Part shown: positions 7,957-16,465 of the stretch, one piece after another | Position numbering within the stretch: the stretch's first letter is position 1 | How the letters are laid out: each line of letters starts with the position of its first letter | Source of the DNA: an uncultured Verrucomicrobiae bacterium | GTDB taxonomy: Bacteria; Verrucomicrobiota; Verrucomicrobiia; Limisphaerales; J093 | Length of the DNA: 45,362 nucleotides | Direction: 5' to 3' | Assembly (NCBI GenBank): GCA_937946835.1 | Contig: CALFAV010000033.1 | Location: forward strand, 1 to 45,362 | Notes under the pieces: generated by a model | Seen by the model: only the letters and a program-made list of their open reading frames with translations | Database searches by the model: none | Told to the model about the DNA's origin: nothing | Program-made: the position numbers and the translations under genes

Positions 7957-9129
7957 TTATCGGGCCCAAGCGGGCTGTGAACAATTGCCTGAAAGCTGGG
8001 CGGCATCCTTGATTTGTTTGGTGGGCACGTCAAGCAAAGACAGGACGCGCCGGCCGTTGACCCGGCGGGTGAACATCAGCGTGCGGGAATTGGGCGCCCA
8101 GGTGGGGTCTTCCCCGGCGGTGTACAGTTTGGCTTCTCCACCGCCGGCCGGGACCACGCAGATTTCAAAATTCCGCATCTGGGCGGTGAACGCGATCCAC
8201 TTGCCGTCCGGGGACCAATCCGGCTCGGAGGGGTTGGCCACCCCGACCACCGGCAGGGGCTTGAGCGTGCCGCCGCTGGCGGGAATGGTGGCCAGGACGC
8301 GACGCCCCCCCATGCGGGTGGCCACGCAAATCGTGCGCCCGTCCGGCGACCAGGTCGGGGAGGACTCGTCCTCGCGGGTGTGGGTGAGCTGCCGCAGGTT
8401 TTTCCCGTCCGCGTCCGCCACGTACAGGTCCGGGCTGCCGCCCTTGCTCAGGATCATGGCCACGCGGCGGCCGTCCGGCGACACCGCCGGGGTGATGTTC
8501 GAGCCGGCGTAGCGCGCGAAAATCTGCCGGGTGCCGGTGCTCAAATCGTGCCAGACGATGTCCGCGTTGCCGAACTTGTAGGTCACGTAGTAGAGCCGGC
8601 GCTGCCCGGGCACCCAGGCTGGCGCGGCCACGACCGAGCCGTCCCGGGTCACCGCCAGCGCGCCGTGGCCGTCGTAGTCCGCCACGTAGATTTCACTGGT
8701 CTGGCCGGTCACGAGCTTGAAGGCGATCTTGGTCCGGGCGATGCCCTTCTGGCCGGTGACCGCCTCGACCACGTCATCGGCCAGGGCATGGGCCTGTGAG
8801 CGCAGGCTGCCGCCCCGGTAGGTGCGGGCGAACTTGACCGCCCGGCTGAGGTTGTCGGTGAGCCGGCCCTCGACCTCGCTGCCGTTGCCGCCGCGCAGAG
8901 TGAACTGGGCGGCGGCCTCCTCCACCACGGTGAAGCCCACCACGTACAGGTCAAAGCGCAGCACCTGCTCCACCTCGCCCGAGTACCCGACCAGGGCGAT
9001 GGGGATGGGTTTCTGCGTGGCGGCGGCGTACTCGGTGATGCGGATGGTCTCGGCCGCGCGGCCGGGGCCACACCACGCCGCGACCAGCGCGGCCCACAGG
9101 GTCAACGGGGAAAACAAGCGCATGTTCAT
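7957..9129 (-). CDS. tolB: Tol-Pal system beta-propeller protein TolB
   Basis: TolB is a periplasmic protein that links the inner-membrane TolQRA motor with Pal. The 390-residue product has a signal peptide (cleavage near residue 25, GRA-AET), an N-terminal TolB domain to about residue 155, and repeated PD40 blades with motifs such as AVSPDGRRVAM, TWSPDGRTI and DWSPDGKWIAF. The start overlaps the stop of the TonB/TolA-like gene by 4 bp (ATGA), showing translational coupling. Its place between a TolA-like gene and pal fixes the assignment. Confidence 0.94.
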   Translation of the reverse strand: MNMRLFSPLTLWAALVAAWCGPGRAAETIRITEYAAATQKPIPIALVGYSGEVEQVLRFDLYVVGFTVVEEAAAQFTLRGGNGSEVEGRLTDNLSRAVKFARTYRGGSLRSQAHALADDVVEAVTGQKGIARTKIAFKLVTGQTSEIYVADYDGHGALAVTRDGSVVAAPAWVPGQRRLYYVTYKFGNADIVWHDLSTGTRQIFARYAGSNITPAVSPDGRRVAMILSKGGSPDLYVADADGKNLRQLTHTREDESSPTWSPDGRTICVATRMGGRRVLATIPASGGTLKPLPVVGVANPSEPDWSPDGKWIAFTAQMRNFEICVVPAGGGEAKLYTAGEDPTWAPNSRTLMFTRRVNGRRVLSLLDVPTKQIKDAAQLSGNCSQPAWAR

Positions 9130-10007
9130 CCGGCTCCGGGGGTGGGTTCGAGGTGAAATTCGATCTCAAATTCGCGCTGCTCGTCCCGCGCCCCTTCCGG
9201 GAACGGCCGGCCAATGGTGCGCACCCGGTCCAGCGCCGCGCGCACCGAGCGGTCCATCGCCTCATGACCGGAGCGGCGTTTGATCTCGCTCAAGAGCACA
9301 TCGCCGTTGCGGGCGATGACCACCCGCGCCACCACGGTGAGCGAGCGTTCACTGATTTCCCGGGGTTTGAGCGGCGCCCAGGCCTGCCGATAGACCAGGT
9401 CCACAAAGCTGGTGTAACTGGCGTAAGTGGCCCCGCCGGTGCCGGGCACCGTCACCGTGGTGCTGCTGGAAAGCTGGCGGCTGAGGGTGTCGGCCATGCG
9501 GGCCAATTGACTCTGGCGCGCCCGGGCCAGGCGCTCCGCCTCGGCCCGCTGACGCGCCGCGGCGTCCTCCCGGGAACGCTCCTCGGGCGAGGTCGCGGGC
9601 GGGCGGACGACCGGCTTGAGGTTCACCTCGATTTTGCGGCGCGGTGCCGGCTCGGGTTTCTCGCCGGTCGGGGAGGTGCGGGGCGGTTCCGCCGCAGGTT
9701 GCGGTGCCGGACGTGGCTCCGGCGGGCGCGGCGGTTCCGGCTTGGATTCCGGTTTGGGTGCAGGAGGCGGCGGAGGGACCACCGGCTCGCGCGGCGCGGT
9801 TGGCGGGGGTGTTGCCGGTGGCGCCGGGGTGCCGCCCCCCATCACGGGGGCATCCACCAGCACGTCGGGGATGAAGGTGAGCAACGTGACCTCCTCGGTG
9901 GGCGGGGGCCGGGCCGGGCTGAACCCCGCGCTGAAGACCAACAACCCCAGCAGCCCGAGGTGGGCGAGCAGCGAGGCGGCCAGGCACTGGCGTTGGAGGC
10001 GGGTCAT
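9126..10007 (-). CDS. TonB/TolA-like energy transducer
   Basis: This protein occupies the tolA position and probably spans the periplasm to pass motor energy to TolB/Pal. Its 293 residues comprise an N-terminal membrane segment (about 10-28), a long Pro-rich stretch (about 35-130), an Arg/Ala/Glu-rich helix (about 145-190) and a C-terminal TonB-type domain (about 200-293) with VVARVVIARNGDVL and the RSG...MDRSVRAAL segment. TonB-C and TolA-III domains share a fold, so sequence alone does not decide the name; context argues for the TolA role. It overlaps both tolR and tolB by 4 bp. Confidence 0.88.
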   Translation of the reverse strand: MTRLQRQCLAASLLAHLGLLGLLVFSAGFSPARPPPTEEVTLLTFIPDVLVDAPVMGGGTPAPPATPPPTAPREPVVPPPPPAPKPESKPEPPRPPEPRPAPQPAAEPPRTSPTGEKPEPAPRRKIEVNLKPVVRPPATSPEERSREDAAARQRAEAERLARARQSQLARMADTLSRQLSSSTTVTVPGTGGATYASYTSFVDLVYRQAWAPLKPREISERSLTVVARVVIARNGDVLLSEIKRRSGHEAMDRSVRAALDRVRTIGRPFPEGARDEQREFEIEFHLEPTPGAG

Positions 10008-10423
10008 CGGCCGGAAGGCGGTTGGGTGGCCAGCGAGAGGCGGGTGATCTGGTGGCGCGTGAGCCGGTCAATCAGCGGGTAGAAATGCCGCGCCCGGGTT
10101 TCCTGGTCGGCGCGGATGCGGACCACCAACTCGGGGTTGGCGCGGTACTCCCGCACCAGAAGCTGTTCGAGCTGATCCAGGGTGTAGCGGTTGGTGCCGA
10201 TCAAATAAACCCCGTCCCGGGTCACGTCCACGTTGCGGATGTTTTCCCGGCGCACGCGCTGCACGGCGCGGCCGCCCTCGGGCAGGCGCAGGTCAATCGT
10301 GTTTTCGAGCAGGGGCGTGGTGATCACGAAAATGATCAACAGCACAAACGCCAGGTCCAGCAGCGGCGTGATGTTGATGTCGCTGAGCGTGACCAGGACG
10401 TTGCGCTGGGAAAAACGGCGCAT
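10004..10423 (-). CDS. tolR: TolR/ExbD family proton-channel protein
   Basis: TolR/ExbD couples the proton gradient to movement of the TolA/TonB arm. The 139-residue protein has one membrane helix (about residues 20-42) in which the family's essential Asp is visible, in the context NITPLLDLAFVLLIIF, followed by a small periplasmic domain. It sits between tolQ (18 bp upstream) and the TonB/TolA-like gene (4-bp overlap). Family members ExbD and TolR are not separable by the sequence alone; the neighbouring tolB and pal support TolR. Confidence 0.93.
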   Translation of the reverse strand: MRRFSQRNVLVTLSDINITPLLDLAFVLLIIFVITTPLLENTIDLRLPEGGRAVQRVRRENIRNVDVTRDGVYLIGTNRYTLDQLEQLLVREYRANPELVVRIRADQETRARHFYPLIDRLTRHQITRLSLATQPPSGR

Positions 10424-10441
10424 GGCGGCGGGCCGCGCGGC

Positions 10442-11182
10442 TCAGGCGCGGTCGTCTTCCCGGAGGTACTCGGTTTCCATTTGCGAGACCAGCTCCTGCG
10501 CAAAGTTGTCCAGTTCGACCGTCAGGACCCGCAGGTTGTGGACCAGCCAATTGTATCCGAACATCGAGGGGATGGCCACCAGCAGGCCGGCCACGGTGGT
10601 GATCAACGCCCCGGCCACGCCCGGGGCCATGGCCGCCAGGTCCGCCCGCCCGCCGGCGGCGGTGGCCTGGGCCACGCCGCTGAAGGCGCTCATCACGCCC
10701 CAGACCGTGCCCAGCAGCCCCAGGAACGGCGCCCCGCTCACCGCGATGGCCAGCAGGATCAACCCGGACTCCAGCTTGAGCGCCTGGCGGGCCACGGCGC
10801 CCTCGAGCGTGCGCTTGACGTGTTCCATGTCGGTCAACGTCACCCGCGAGCGCCGGCTGCCCTCGTCCCGGCGCAGGCGGGCATCCAGTTCCCGGCACCC
10901 GGCCAGGTACACCGCGTAGAGCGGACACCCCTCCACCGGCACGCGCCGGTCAAAGATGCCGAAGACGTTTTTCTGGGCGTGGTACTCGGTGTCGAAATAG
11001 CCGTTGAGCCGGCGGGCGCGGCGCATTTCCACCGCCTTGGTGGCCATGATGGACCAGGCCACGATGGAAAAGACGACCAACAGGATGATGATCGCCTTGC
11101 CTTCCAGCGTGGCCTGGTCCCAGACGTACAGCAGGTCCAGTTGGGTCCGGGCCAACAGGGCTGTGGCAGACACGTGATTCAT
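10442..11182 (-). CDS. tolQ: TolQ/ExbB/MotA family proton-channel protein
   Basis: The largest channel subunit of the TolQR motor. The ATG at 11182 gives 246 residues and has GGGGAG 5 bp upstream on the minus strand; an in-frame ATG at 11218 lacks such a site. Membrane helices are visible near residues 30-50, 135-165 and 175-200. The second and third lie in the family core LLAIAVSGAPFLGLLGTVWGVM and ALITTVAGLLVAIPSM, whose Thr residues line the proton path. It is the first gene of the Tol-Pal-Tat block. A direct repeat at 11274-11292 lies about 90 bp upstream. Confidence 0.94.
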   Translation of the reverse strand: MNHVSATALLARTQLDLLYVWDQATLEGKAIIILLVVFSIVAWSIMATKAVEMRRARRLNGYFDTEYHAQKNVFGIFDRRVPVEGCPLYAVYLAGCRELDARLRRDEGSRRSRVTLTDMEHVKRTLEGAVARQALKLESGLILLAIAVSGAPFLGLLGTVWGVMSAFSGVAQATAAGGRADLAAMAPGVAGALITTVAGLLVAIPSMFGYNWLVHNLRVLTVELDNFAQELVSQMETEYLREDDRA

Positions 11183-11273
11183 GACCGCTCCCCGCCGGCG
11201 CGCGGCGGCGGCCGTCATGCTTAACGGCCGGGTGGGGGTGGGTCAAAGGCTTTCAGGTCACGGGCGCGCCGGA

Positions 11274-11292
11274 TTGTGCACGAGTTGTGCAC
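11274..11292. promoter_or_regulatory. Direct repeat of TTGTGCAC upstream of tolQ
   Basis: Two exact copies of TTGTGCAC (11274-11281 and 11285-11292) are 11 bp apart, one helical turn. Each contains the palindrome GTGCAC. They lie 92-110 bp upstream of the tolQ start in the intergenic space after the Gfo/Idh gene. This is the arrangement expected for a regulator bound on one face of DNA, but I do not recognise the site. Confidence 0.35.
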
Positions 11293-11446
11293 CGGCCGGG
11301 ATCGCCGGGCGCGGCCGCGCTGCCGGTCTTCCGGCGCCTGGGCTGCGAACCCGCGTGCCAAAAAGCCGCGCCCGCCCCGTCCCGGTCGCCGCGGGCCCCG
11401 CCGCCGGAGGGAGTGGCGCGCGCCGGCGGAGCCGACCCGCAATTTC

Positions 11447-12532
11447 TCAGGCGTAGTCCCCCAGGTCCACCCAGCTTCGCCGGGCGACGGAGGCCACGAC
11501 GGCGTCCATCACGGTCTGGACGCGCGCCCCGGCGTGAAAGTCCGGCACGCAGGGTCGTTGCTGGCGGATGGCGTCCACAAACTCGAAGGCCTGGTCGTAA
11601 CGGAACGTCACCAACGGGTCGCCCGCCCCGGGGTCGCGCGGTGAACCGGGCCACACCCAGTACTCCCGCGGCACGGACACGGTTTCCAGACCCGGGCCGC
11701 CCGCGCGGCCGATTTGCAATTCGTTCCAGCGGGCGGTGCAGTACACGGCGCTGGCGCGCTCGCCGTTGAGTTCCACGGAGTCGAGGCTGCGCCAGCTTTC
11801 GTTGCGGCCGCTGGCCAGCTTGCTGCTCTCGAGCACGCCGGTGGCCCCGCGGACGAACTCGGCCAGCACGGCCACCCAGTCGTCGGTGTCATTGGGCGCG
11901 CCGCCGCGGACCGGGGTGAAGGTCTTCAGGTCGGCCACCAGGCGCCGCAGCGGGCCGACCAACAGGTGGGCGAAGTCAATCCGATGCGAGAGCATGTCCC
12001 CCAATTCCCCCGAACCGGCCAGGCGGCGAACCTGGCGCCAGCCCAGGTTGCGGGTCCCCCAGTCCTGTAGCCGGCAGCAGCGGAAGTGGCGGATTTCTCC
12101 CAGATCGCCCCGTGCCACGACGGCGGCCAGGTAGCGCATGGCCGGCACGAACCGGTAGGTGAACGCCGTCATGTGCCGCACCCCGGCGCGGTCGGCCGCG
12201 GCGGCCAATTCCCGGGCCTCCGCCGCGTCCAGGGCCAGCGGCTTTTCGCAGAGCACGTGCTTGCCCGCGGCGATGGCCGCCCGCGCGATGGGCGCGTGGG
12301 TGTGGTTGGGCGTGGCGATGATCACGGCGTCCACGTCCTCCCGGGGCACAATGTCCTCGAAACGGGTGGAGGCGACCGCGACGCCGGTCTGTTGCCGGGC
12401 GCGCTCCAGCGCGGCGGGGTCCGCGTCGCAAAGCGCGCTCACGCGCGTCTCCGGACAAAGCGCCAGGCCGGGCAGGTGGTTTTGCAGGGTAATGCCCCCG
12501 CAACCGATCAGGGCCACACGGACTGTCTTCAT
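11447..12532 (-). CDS. Gfo/Idh/MocA family NAD(P)-dependent oxidoreductase
   Basis: The family oxidises or reduces sugars, inositols and related compounds with NAD(P). From the ATG at 12532 the 361-residue product begins MKTVRVALIGCGG, a Rossmann nucleotide-binding loop, continues with VDAVIIATPNHTHA (about residues 66-79) and has the catalytic-lysine motif CEKPLA near residue 95, then a C-terminal alpha/beta domain. The longer open frame to 12844 runs through a terminator and is not coding. The substrate cannot be read from the sequence. The strand is shared with tolQ 264 bp downstream, but those genes are probably separate units. Confidence 0.9.
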   Translation of the reverse strand: MKTVRVALIGCGGITLQNHLPGLALCPETRVSALCDADPAALERARQQTGVAVASTRFEDIVPREDVDAVIIATPNHTHAPIARAAIAAGKHVLCEKPLALDAAEARELAAAADRAGVRHMTAFTYRFVPAMRYLAAVVARGDLGEIRHFRCCRLQDWGTRNLGWRQVRRLAGSGELGDMLSHRIDFAHLLVGPLRRLVADLKTFTPVRGGAPNDTDDWVAVLAEFVRGATGVLESSKLASGRNESWRSLDSVELNGERASAVYCTARWNELQIGRAGGPGLETVSVPREYWVWPGSPRDPGAGDPLVTFRYDQAFEFVDAIRQQRPCVPDFHAGARVQTVMDAVVASVARRSWVDLGDYA

Positions 12533-12904
12533 GCGTGGGAGTGTCGTGGTTCCGAGGGCGGTTGAGCCGGGGCGCATCCCGAGCGGGCGGAGGGCGGCGA
12601 GCCCACGGGCTTCCGTTCCCGGCGCGAGTCGTGGGTGGTGTTCACCGGCCAACAAGGAGCAGGGGAAGTTGCCGGCGTGTTCCCCGTTCGCGCCACCCGG
12701 AAAAAAGTGCGGCCTCCGGTCGTCCAGCAAACCGGAGGCCGCGGGGGGTGATTCGGGCAGCAGACGCCAAGGAGGTGGGGGTGGGGAACCCCGCTGAAGA
12801 AACGTACCGCCACCCGAATCAAAGCCACGGCGAATATTCGGCACTCGGCCCCCGGTGTCAATACCCCTGCGAATGTCCCCGCCGCGGGCAGGAGGGCGGG
12901 GCGC
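12533..12904. other. Intergenic region between Gfo/Idh and PD40 genes
   Basis: This 372-bp space between two minus-strand genes contains a strong intrinsic terminator (12701-12742) and no open frame resembling a protein. The remaining 168 bp between the terminator and the oxidoreductase start should hold that gene's own promoter, but I do not see a convincing one. Confidence 0.5.
12701..12742 (-). terminator. Intrinsic terminator downstream of the PD40 gene
   Basis: GCGGCCTCCGGT (12709-12720) is the exact reverse complement of ACCGGAGGCCGC (12731-12742), giving a 12-bp GC-rich stem with a 10-nt loop. Read on the minus strand, it is followed by AC and then six T (12706-12701). This is a classic rho-independent terminator for transcripts leaving the PD40 gene, about 163 bp after its stop codon. 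Confidence 0.8.
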
Positions 12905-14425
12905 TCAGGGTTGCTCGGGCACCAGCCGGTAGCTCACCAAGGCCAGTTCCCCACCGTCCGGGGACCAGGAAGGGACGTTGAGAGTGCCCTGGCCGCCAAA
13001 CAACCGCGCCAGTTCCCGGGGCGGACCACCGGCCACGGGCAGCAACCGCAGGCGCACCGGCTGGTTGGCCGGATGTCCCTTGACGTCCGGCGCGTAGCTC
13101 AGAAAGACGATCCAGCGGCCATCAGGCGAGGGGTGCGGGAACCAGTTGTTCCCTTCGTCGTGGGTGACCTGCTCCTGGCCGGTGCCGTCGGGCCGCATCC
13201 GCCAGATTTGCATCCGCCCGGTGCGCTCCGAGTTGAAGTAAATCCACTGCCCGTCCGGGGAGTAATCCGGCCCGTCATCCAGTCCCGGGGCCGTGGTCAA
13301 CCGCCGTTCGGGGCCGCCTGATACGGGCAGGGTGTAGATGTCGTACTCGCCGTGGCGTTCCGCGCAATAGGCCAGCGTGGAGCCGTCCGGCGACCAACCG
13401 TGCCAGTACGACGGCCCCGCCTCGGTCATCAGGCGCGGGGTTCCGCCCGTGGCGGCGAGCACGTAGATGCGCGAGCGGCCGTCTCCCTGCGACTGATCGC
13501 TGATGGCCAGTTGCGTGCCGTCGGGCGAGTACCCGTGGTCGTTGTTGCAGCGCACGGCAAACCCGGTGTCCAGCGGTTCCAACGCGCCGCCGCTCACCGG
13601 GACCCGGTAGAGCCGTCCCGCCCGGTTGATCAACAGCGTGCCCCCGTCGCGCGACCAGTTGGGGGCCTCGAAATGTTCCGGGGCGTCCCGGACCACCCGG
13701 CGATTTCCGGAGGTCACGTTGATGATCTCCAGCGTGCTGTACAGCACCAGCCGGGCTTCGGGCCGGGGCGCGTGCCGCGTGAGGGTCACGGCTGAAAATT
13801 CGGCCGCCTCCAACCGGGCATCGTCATGCGCGCACACCCCCAGGCCCACCAGAACCGGGTCGTCAAACGCCATCCAGTGGCCGCCACCGGCCGGGCGCCA
13901 AAGCCCGTCCGGCCCGGCCACGGACATCCAGACCATGTGGCCGAACCGGTCCAACCGCAGGCGCCGGGGTGCGCGGACGGGGGACTGGATTTCGCGCGTC
14001 GGCCCGCCGGCCTCGTCGCGGAATTGCAGGGAGATCAGGCCGTCGCCGTGGACCGCCGCGTCCACATACTGCGCGGCCGGGCGGGTGTCCTGGCGGAGCA
14101 TGAGCACCGCCTTGCGGTGGGGGTGGCCTCCCGGGGTCAACCAGCGGATTTCCGCCGTGAGCGTGAAATCCCCCTGCAGCCGCGTCCACACCAGGTGGAA
14201 GGCGTCCTCGGCGCCCCACAGGTTGGCACCGCCGCCCCGAATCGTGTAGCGGCCGGTGGCCGGGTCGAACGTGGCCTCGCCCGGCAGCTTCACCGGGCCG
14301 ATGTCCCCGTGGGTCTCGAAGAGGCCCAGGGCGCCGGGGCTCGGACTGTCGGACTCAGCTCCTTCGCTCGTGCCGTTCCAAAGCCCGATCACCGCAGTCA
14401 CGCACACCAGCCAGGTCCGTTTCAC
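12905..14425 (-). CDS. Secreted TolB-like PD40 beta-propeller protein
   Basis: A probable exported protein of unknown specific role. The GTG at 14425 starts a signal peptide ([15 protein letters not shown], cleavage near residue 24), giving 506 residues; the upstream extension to 14734 overlaps the divergent epimerase and is not plausible. Residues about 30-215 resemble a DUF1349-like beta-sandwich. Residues 225-500 form a propeller with repeated blade motifs: [44 protein letters not shown] and [11 protein letters not shown]. It is separate from the Tol operon and should not be called TolB. It is divergent from the epimerase gene. Confidence 0.85.
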   Translation of the reverse strand: MKRTWLVCVTAVIGLWNGTSEGAESDSPSPGALGLFETHGDIGPVKLPGEATFDPATGRYTIRGGGANLWGAEDAFHLVWTRLQGDFTLTAEIRWLTPGGHPHRKAVLMLRQDTRPAAQYVDAAVHGDGLISLQFRDEAGGPTREIQSPVRAPRRLRLDRFGHMVWMSVAGPDGLWRPAGGGHWMAFDDPVLVGLGVCAHDDARLEAAEFSAVTLTRHAPRPEARLVLYSTLEIINVTSGNRRVVRDAPEHFEAPNWSRDGGTLLINRAGRLYRVPVSGGALEPLDTGFAVRCNNDHGYSPDGTQLAISDQSQGDGRSRIYVLAATGGTPRLMTEAGPSYWHGWSPDGSTLAYCAERHGEYDIYTLPVSGGPERRLTTAPGLDDGPDYSPDGQWIYFNSERTGRMQIWRMRPDGTGQEQVTHDEGNNWFPHPSPDGRWIVFLSYAPDVKGHPANQPVRLRLLPVAGGPPRELARLFGGQGTLNVPSWSPDGGELALVSYRLVPEQP

Positions 14426-14567
14426 GCGCCCAGCTTTCGGCCGGCGGGCTGGGACGGCAATCGTTTTTAGGCCGGAGCCTCCTTGGCGGTGTTCTTGCCC
14501 GGACTGCCTTGCCTTGCCCGGCCCCAGCCCGGTACAACCACCGGACCGGAATTTCCCGGCCCTTGAA

Positions 14568-15509
14568 ATGAAGGCCCTCATCACCGGCGGCGCCGGCTTC
14601 ATCGGGTCCCACCTCGCCGAGGCGCTGTGCCGGCGCGGGGTTCGGACGGTGGTTTTGGACGACTTGAGCTCCGGCTCGTTGCGGAATTTGCCCTCGGGCG
14701 AGGGGCATCTTGAATTCCACCAGGGGAGCATCACCGATCCGGACGCCCTCCGGCGCGCCCTGGCCGGGTGTGACCGGGTGTTTCACCTGGCGGCCCTGGT
14801 GTCGGTGCCGCAATCGCTCGCCCAGCCGCGCGAGAGCCATCGCCGCAACGTGGTGGGCACCCTCGAGGTGCTCACCGCGGCGCGCGAGGCCGGAGTGCGC
14901 CGCGTGGTGCTGGCCTCCTCCTCGGCGGTGTACGGGGACGGCCCGGAGCTGCGCAAGCACGAGGCCCTTCCCCCCCGGCCGCTCTCCCCCTACGCCCTGC
15001 AAAAATACACCGCCGAGCAGTATGCCCGGCTTTTCCACGCCTGGTACGGGCTGGAGACCGTGGCGCTGCGGTTCTTCAACGTCTTTGGCCCGCGCCAGGC
15101 CGCCGATTCGCCGTACTCGGGCGTGATCGCCCGGTTTTGCGAAGCCTTCCTGAACGACGAGCCGCCCTGCATCTACGGGGATGGCCGGCAATCACGGGAC
15201 TTCGTGTACGTGAGCGATGTCGTGGCCGCGCTCCTGGCTGCCGCCGACGCCCCGGCCGCGCGCGCCGCCGGCCGGGTGTTCAACGTCGGCACCGGGCAAA
15301 GCCGGACTTTGCTCGAGCTGGTGGCCACCCTCCAACAGCTCACCGGCCGGGCGCTGGAACCGCGCTTCGAACCGGCCCGGCCGGGGGACATTCGGCACTC
15401 CTGCCCGGACCTGAGCGCAATCCGTACCGCGCTGGGTTGGCAGGCGGAAGTGGCCTGGGAAGACGGGCTGGCCCGCACGCTGGAGTTTTACCGCGCGCCG
15501 CGGCGTTGA
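14568..15509 (+). CDS. NAD-dependent nucleotide-sugar epimerase/dehydratase
   Basis: An extended short-chain dehydrogenase of the GalE/WbpP type that interconverts nucleotide sugars for glycan synthesis. The 313-residue product begins [16 protein letters not shown] (NAD loop TGxxGxxG), has the catalytic Ser in [10 protein letters not shown] (about residue 122) and the YxxxK motif as YALQK (about 142-146), then [11 protein letters not shown]. The NVFGPRQ region and following [10 protein letters not shown] fit UDP-N-acetylglucosamine 4-epimerase relatives somewhat better than GalE, but the substrate is inference. It may feed the exopolysaccharide locus near 39-43 kb. It converges with ctaB, 31 bp away. 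Confidence 0.88.
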   Translation: MKALITGGAGFIGSHLAEALCRRGVRTVVLDDLSSGSLRNLPSGEGHLEFHQGSITDPDALRRALAGCDRVFHLAALVSVPQSLAQPRESHRRNVVGTLEVLTAAREAGVRRVVLASSSAVYGDGPELRKHEALPPRPLSPYALQKYTAEQYARLFHAWYGLETVALRFFNVFGPRQAADSPYSGVIARFCEAFLNDEPPCIYGDGRQSRDFVYVSDVVAALLAAADAPAARAAGRVFNVGTGQSRTLLELVATLQQLTGRALEPRFEPARPGDIRHSCPDLSAIRTALGWQAEVAWEDGLARTLEFYRAPRR

Positions 15510-15540
15510 CCGGCACCGCCGAAGTCCCGCCGAACCGCCC

Positions 15541-16434
15541 TCAGCGCACCCGGTCCAGCACCATCAGCCCGAACACCGCCGGCAGGTACAACACCGAAGC
15601 CAGAAACAACCCGCGCGCGGCGGGGCGGTCCAGCCGGCGGGCGAAGCGCACGGCCAGCCCCAGCAGGGCCGCGCCGAGCACCAGCGCCCCGGCCAGGTAG
15701 AAGGGACCCGCCAGGCCCAAGGCCACCGGGATCAGACTGGCGGTCAGCAACCCCAGCGAATGCCCGATGCTTTGCAAACCGGTGCGTTCGCCCCCGGGGT
15801 CCACCACCGGCAACATCTTGAGCCCGGCCCGGGCGTAATCCTCGCGGTACAACCACGCGATGGCCAGGAAGTGCGGCACCTGCCAGAAAAATTGCAGCGC
15901 GAACAGGGCCCAGCCGCCCGGCGCCGTCCCCCCGCTGGCTGCGGCCCAACCGATCAAGGGCGGCAGCGCCCCGGGCACCGCGCCCACCACGGTGTTGAGG
16001 GTCGAAACCCGCTTCAGCGGCGTGTACACCCCCAGATACAGGGCCAGGGTCAGCGCACCCAGCGCCGCCGCCGCCAGCGGAGTCCACCACACCAGCCAGG
16101 CCAATCCCACGGCCACGCACCCGGCCCCGAAGAGCAGCGCCGCGGCGGGCGTCACCCGTCCGGCCGGCAGGGGCCGCCCGCGGGTGCGTTCCATCAACGC
16201 ATCCGTGTCGCGTTCCAAATACTGGTTGAGCGCGGCCGCCCCGGCGGCCAGCAACCCGGTGCCCACCAGCGTGTGCAAGCCCCGTTTCCAATCCACCGGC
16301 CCGGTCGAGCCCAGGTAAAACCCGGCGGCAGTGGTCAGGACCACCAGCCCCGAGAGGCGGGCCTTCACCAACTCGGCCAGCACCGCCGACGCGGATTTTC
16401 CCGCCGCTTCCACCGTCCATGTGGTCGCCGTCAT
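15541..16434 (-). CDS. ctaB: Protoheme IX farnesyltransferase (heme O synthase)
   Basis: This UbiA-family membrane enzyme adds a farnesyl chain to heme B to make heme O for heme-copper oxidases. The prenyl-diphosphate motif NQYLERDTDALMERT (about residues 70-84) is intact, with GRPLPAGRV after it, and the second motif is present as YREDYARAGLKMLP (about 190-203). Eight or so membrane segments fill the 297 residues. The ATG at 16434 was chosen; a GTG at 16479 would overlap ctaA. It lies 31 bp downstream of ctaA, so the two heme A steps are co-transcribed. No oxidase subunit gene is in the window. Confidence 0.93.
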   Translation of the reverse strand: MTATTWTVEAAGKSASAVLAELVKARLSGLVVLTTAAGFYLGSTGPVDWKRGLHTLVGTGLLAAGAAALNQYLERDTDALMERTRGRPLPAGRVTPAAALLFGAGCVAVGLAWLVWWTPLAAAALGALTLALYLGVYTPLKRVSTLNTVVGAVPGALPPLIGWAAASGGTAPGGWALFALQFFWQVPHFLAIAWLYREDYARAGLKMLPVVDPGGERTGLQSIGHSLGLLTASLIPVALGLAGPFYLAGALVLGAALLGLAVRFARRLDRPAARGLFLASVLYLPAVFGLMVLDRVR

Positions 16435-16465
16435 GTTTCTGAGTCCAAAGGTCGGTTGCCGAAAT

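Noticed and set aside
11401-11429. Inverted repeat CCGCCGG/CCGGCGG after the Gfo/Idh stop
   Set aside because: The loop is 15 nt and there is no T-run; such GC-rich repeats occur by chance in this sequence.
12905-14425. Naming the PD40-repeat protein as a second TolB
   Set aside because: It has a different N-terminal beta-sandwich and is outside the Tol operon; shared PD40 blades are not enough.
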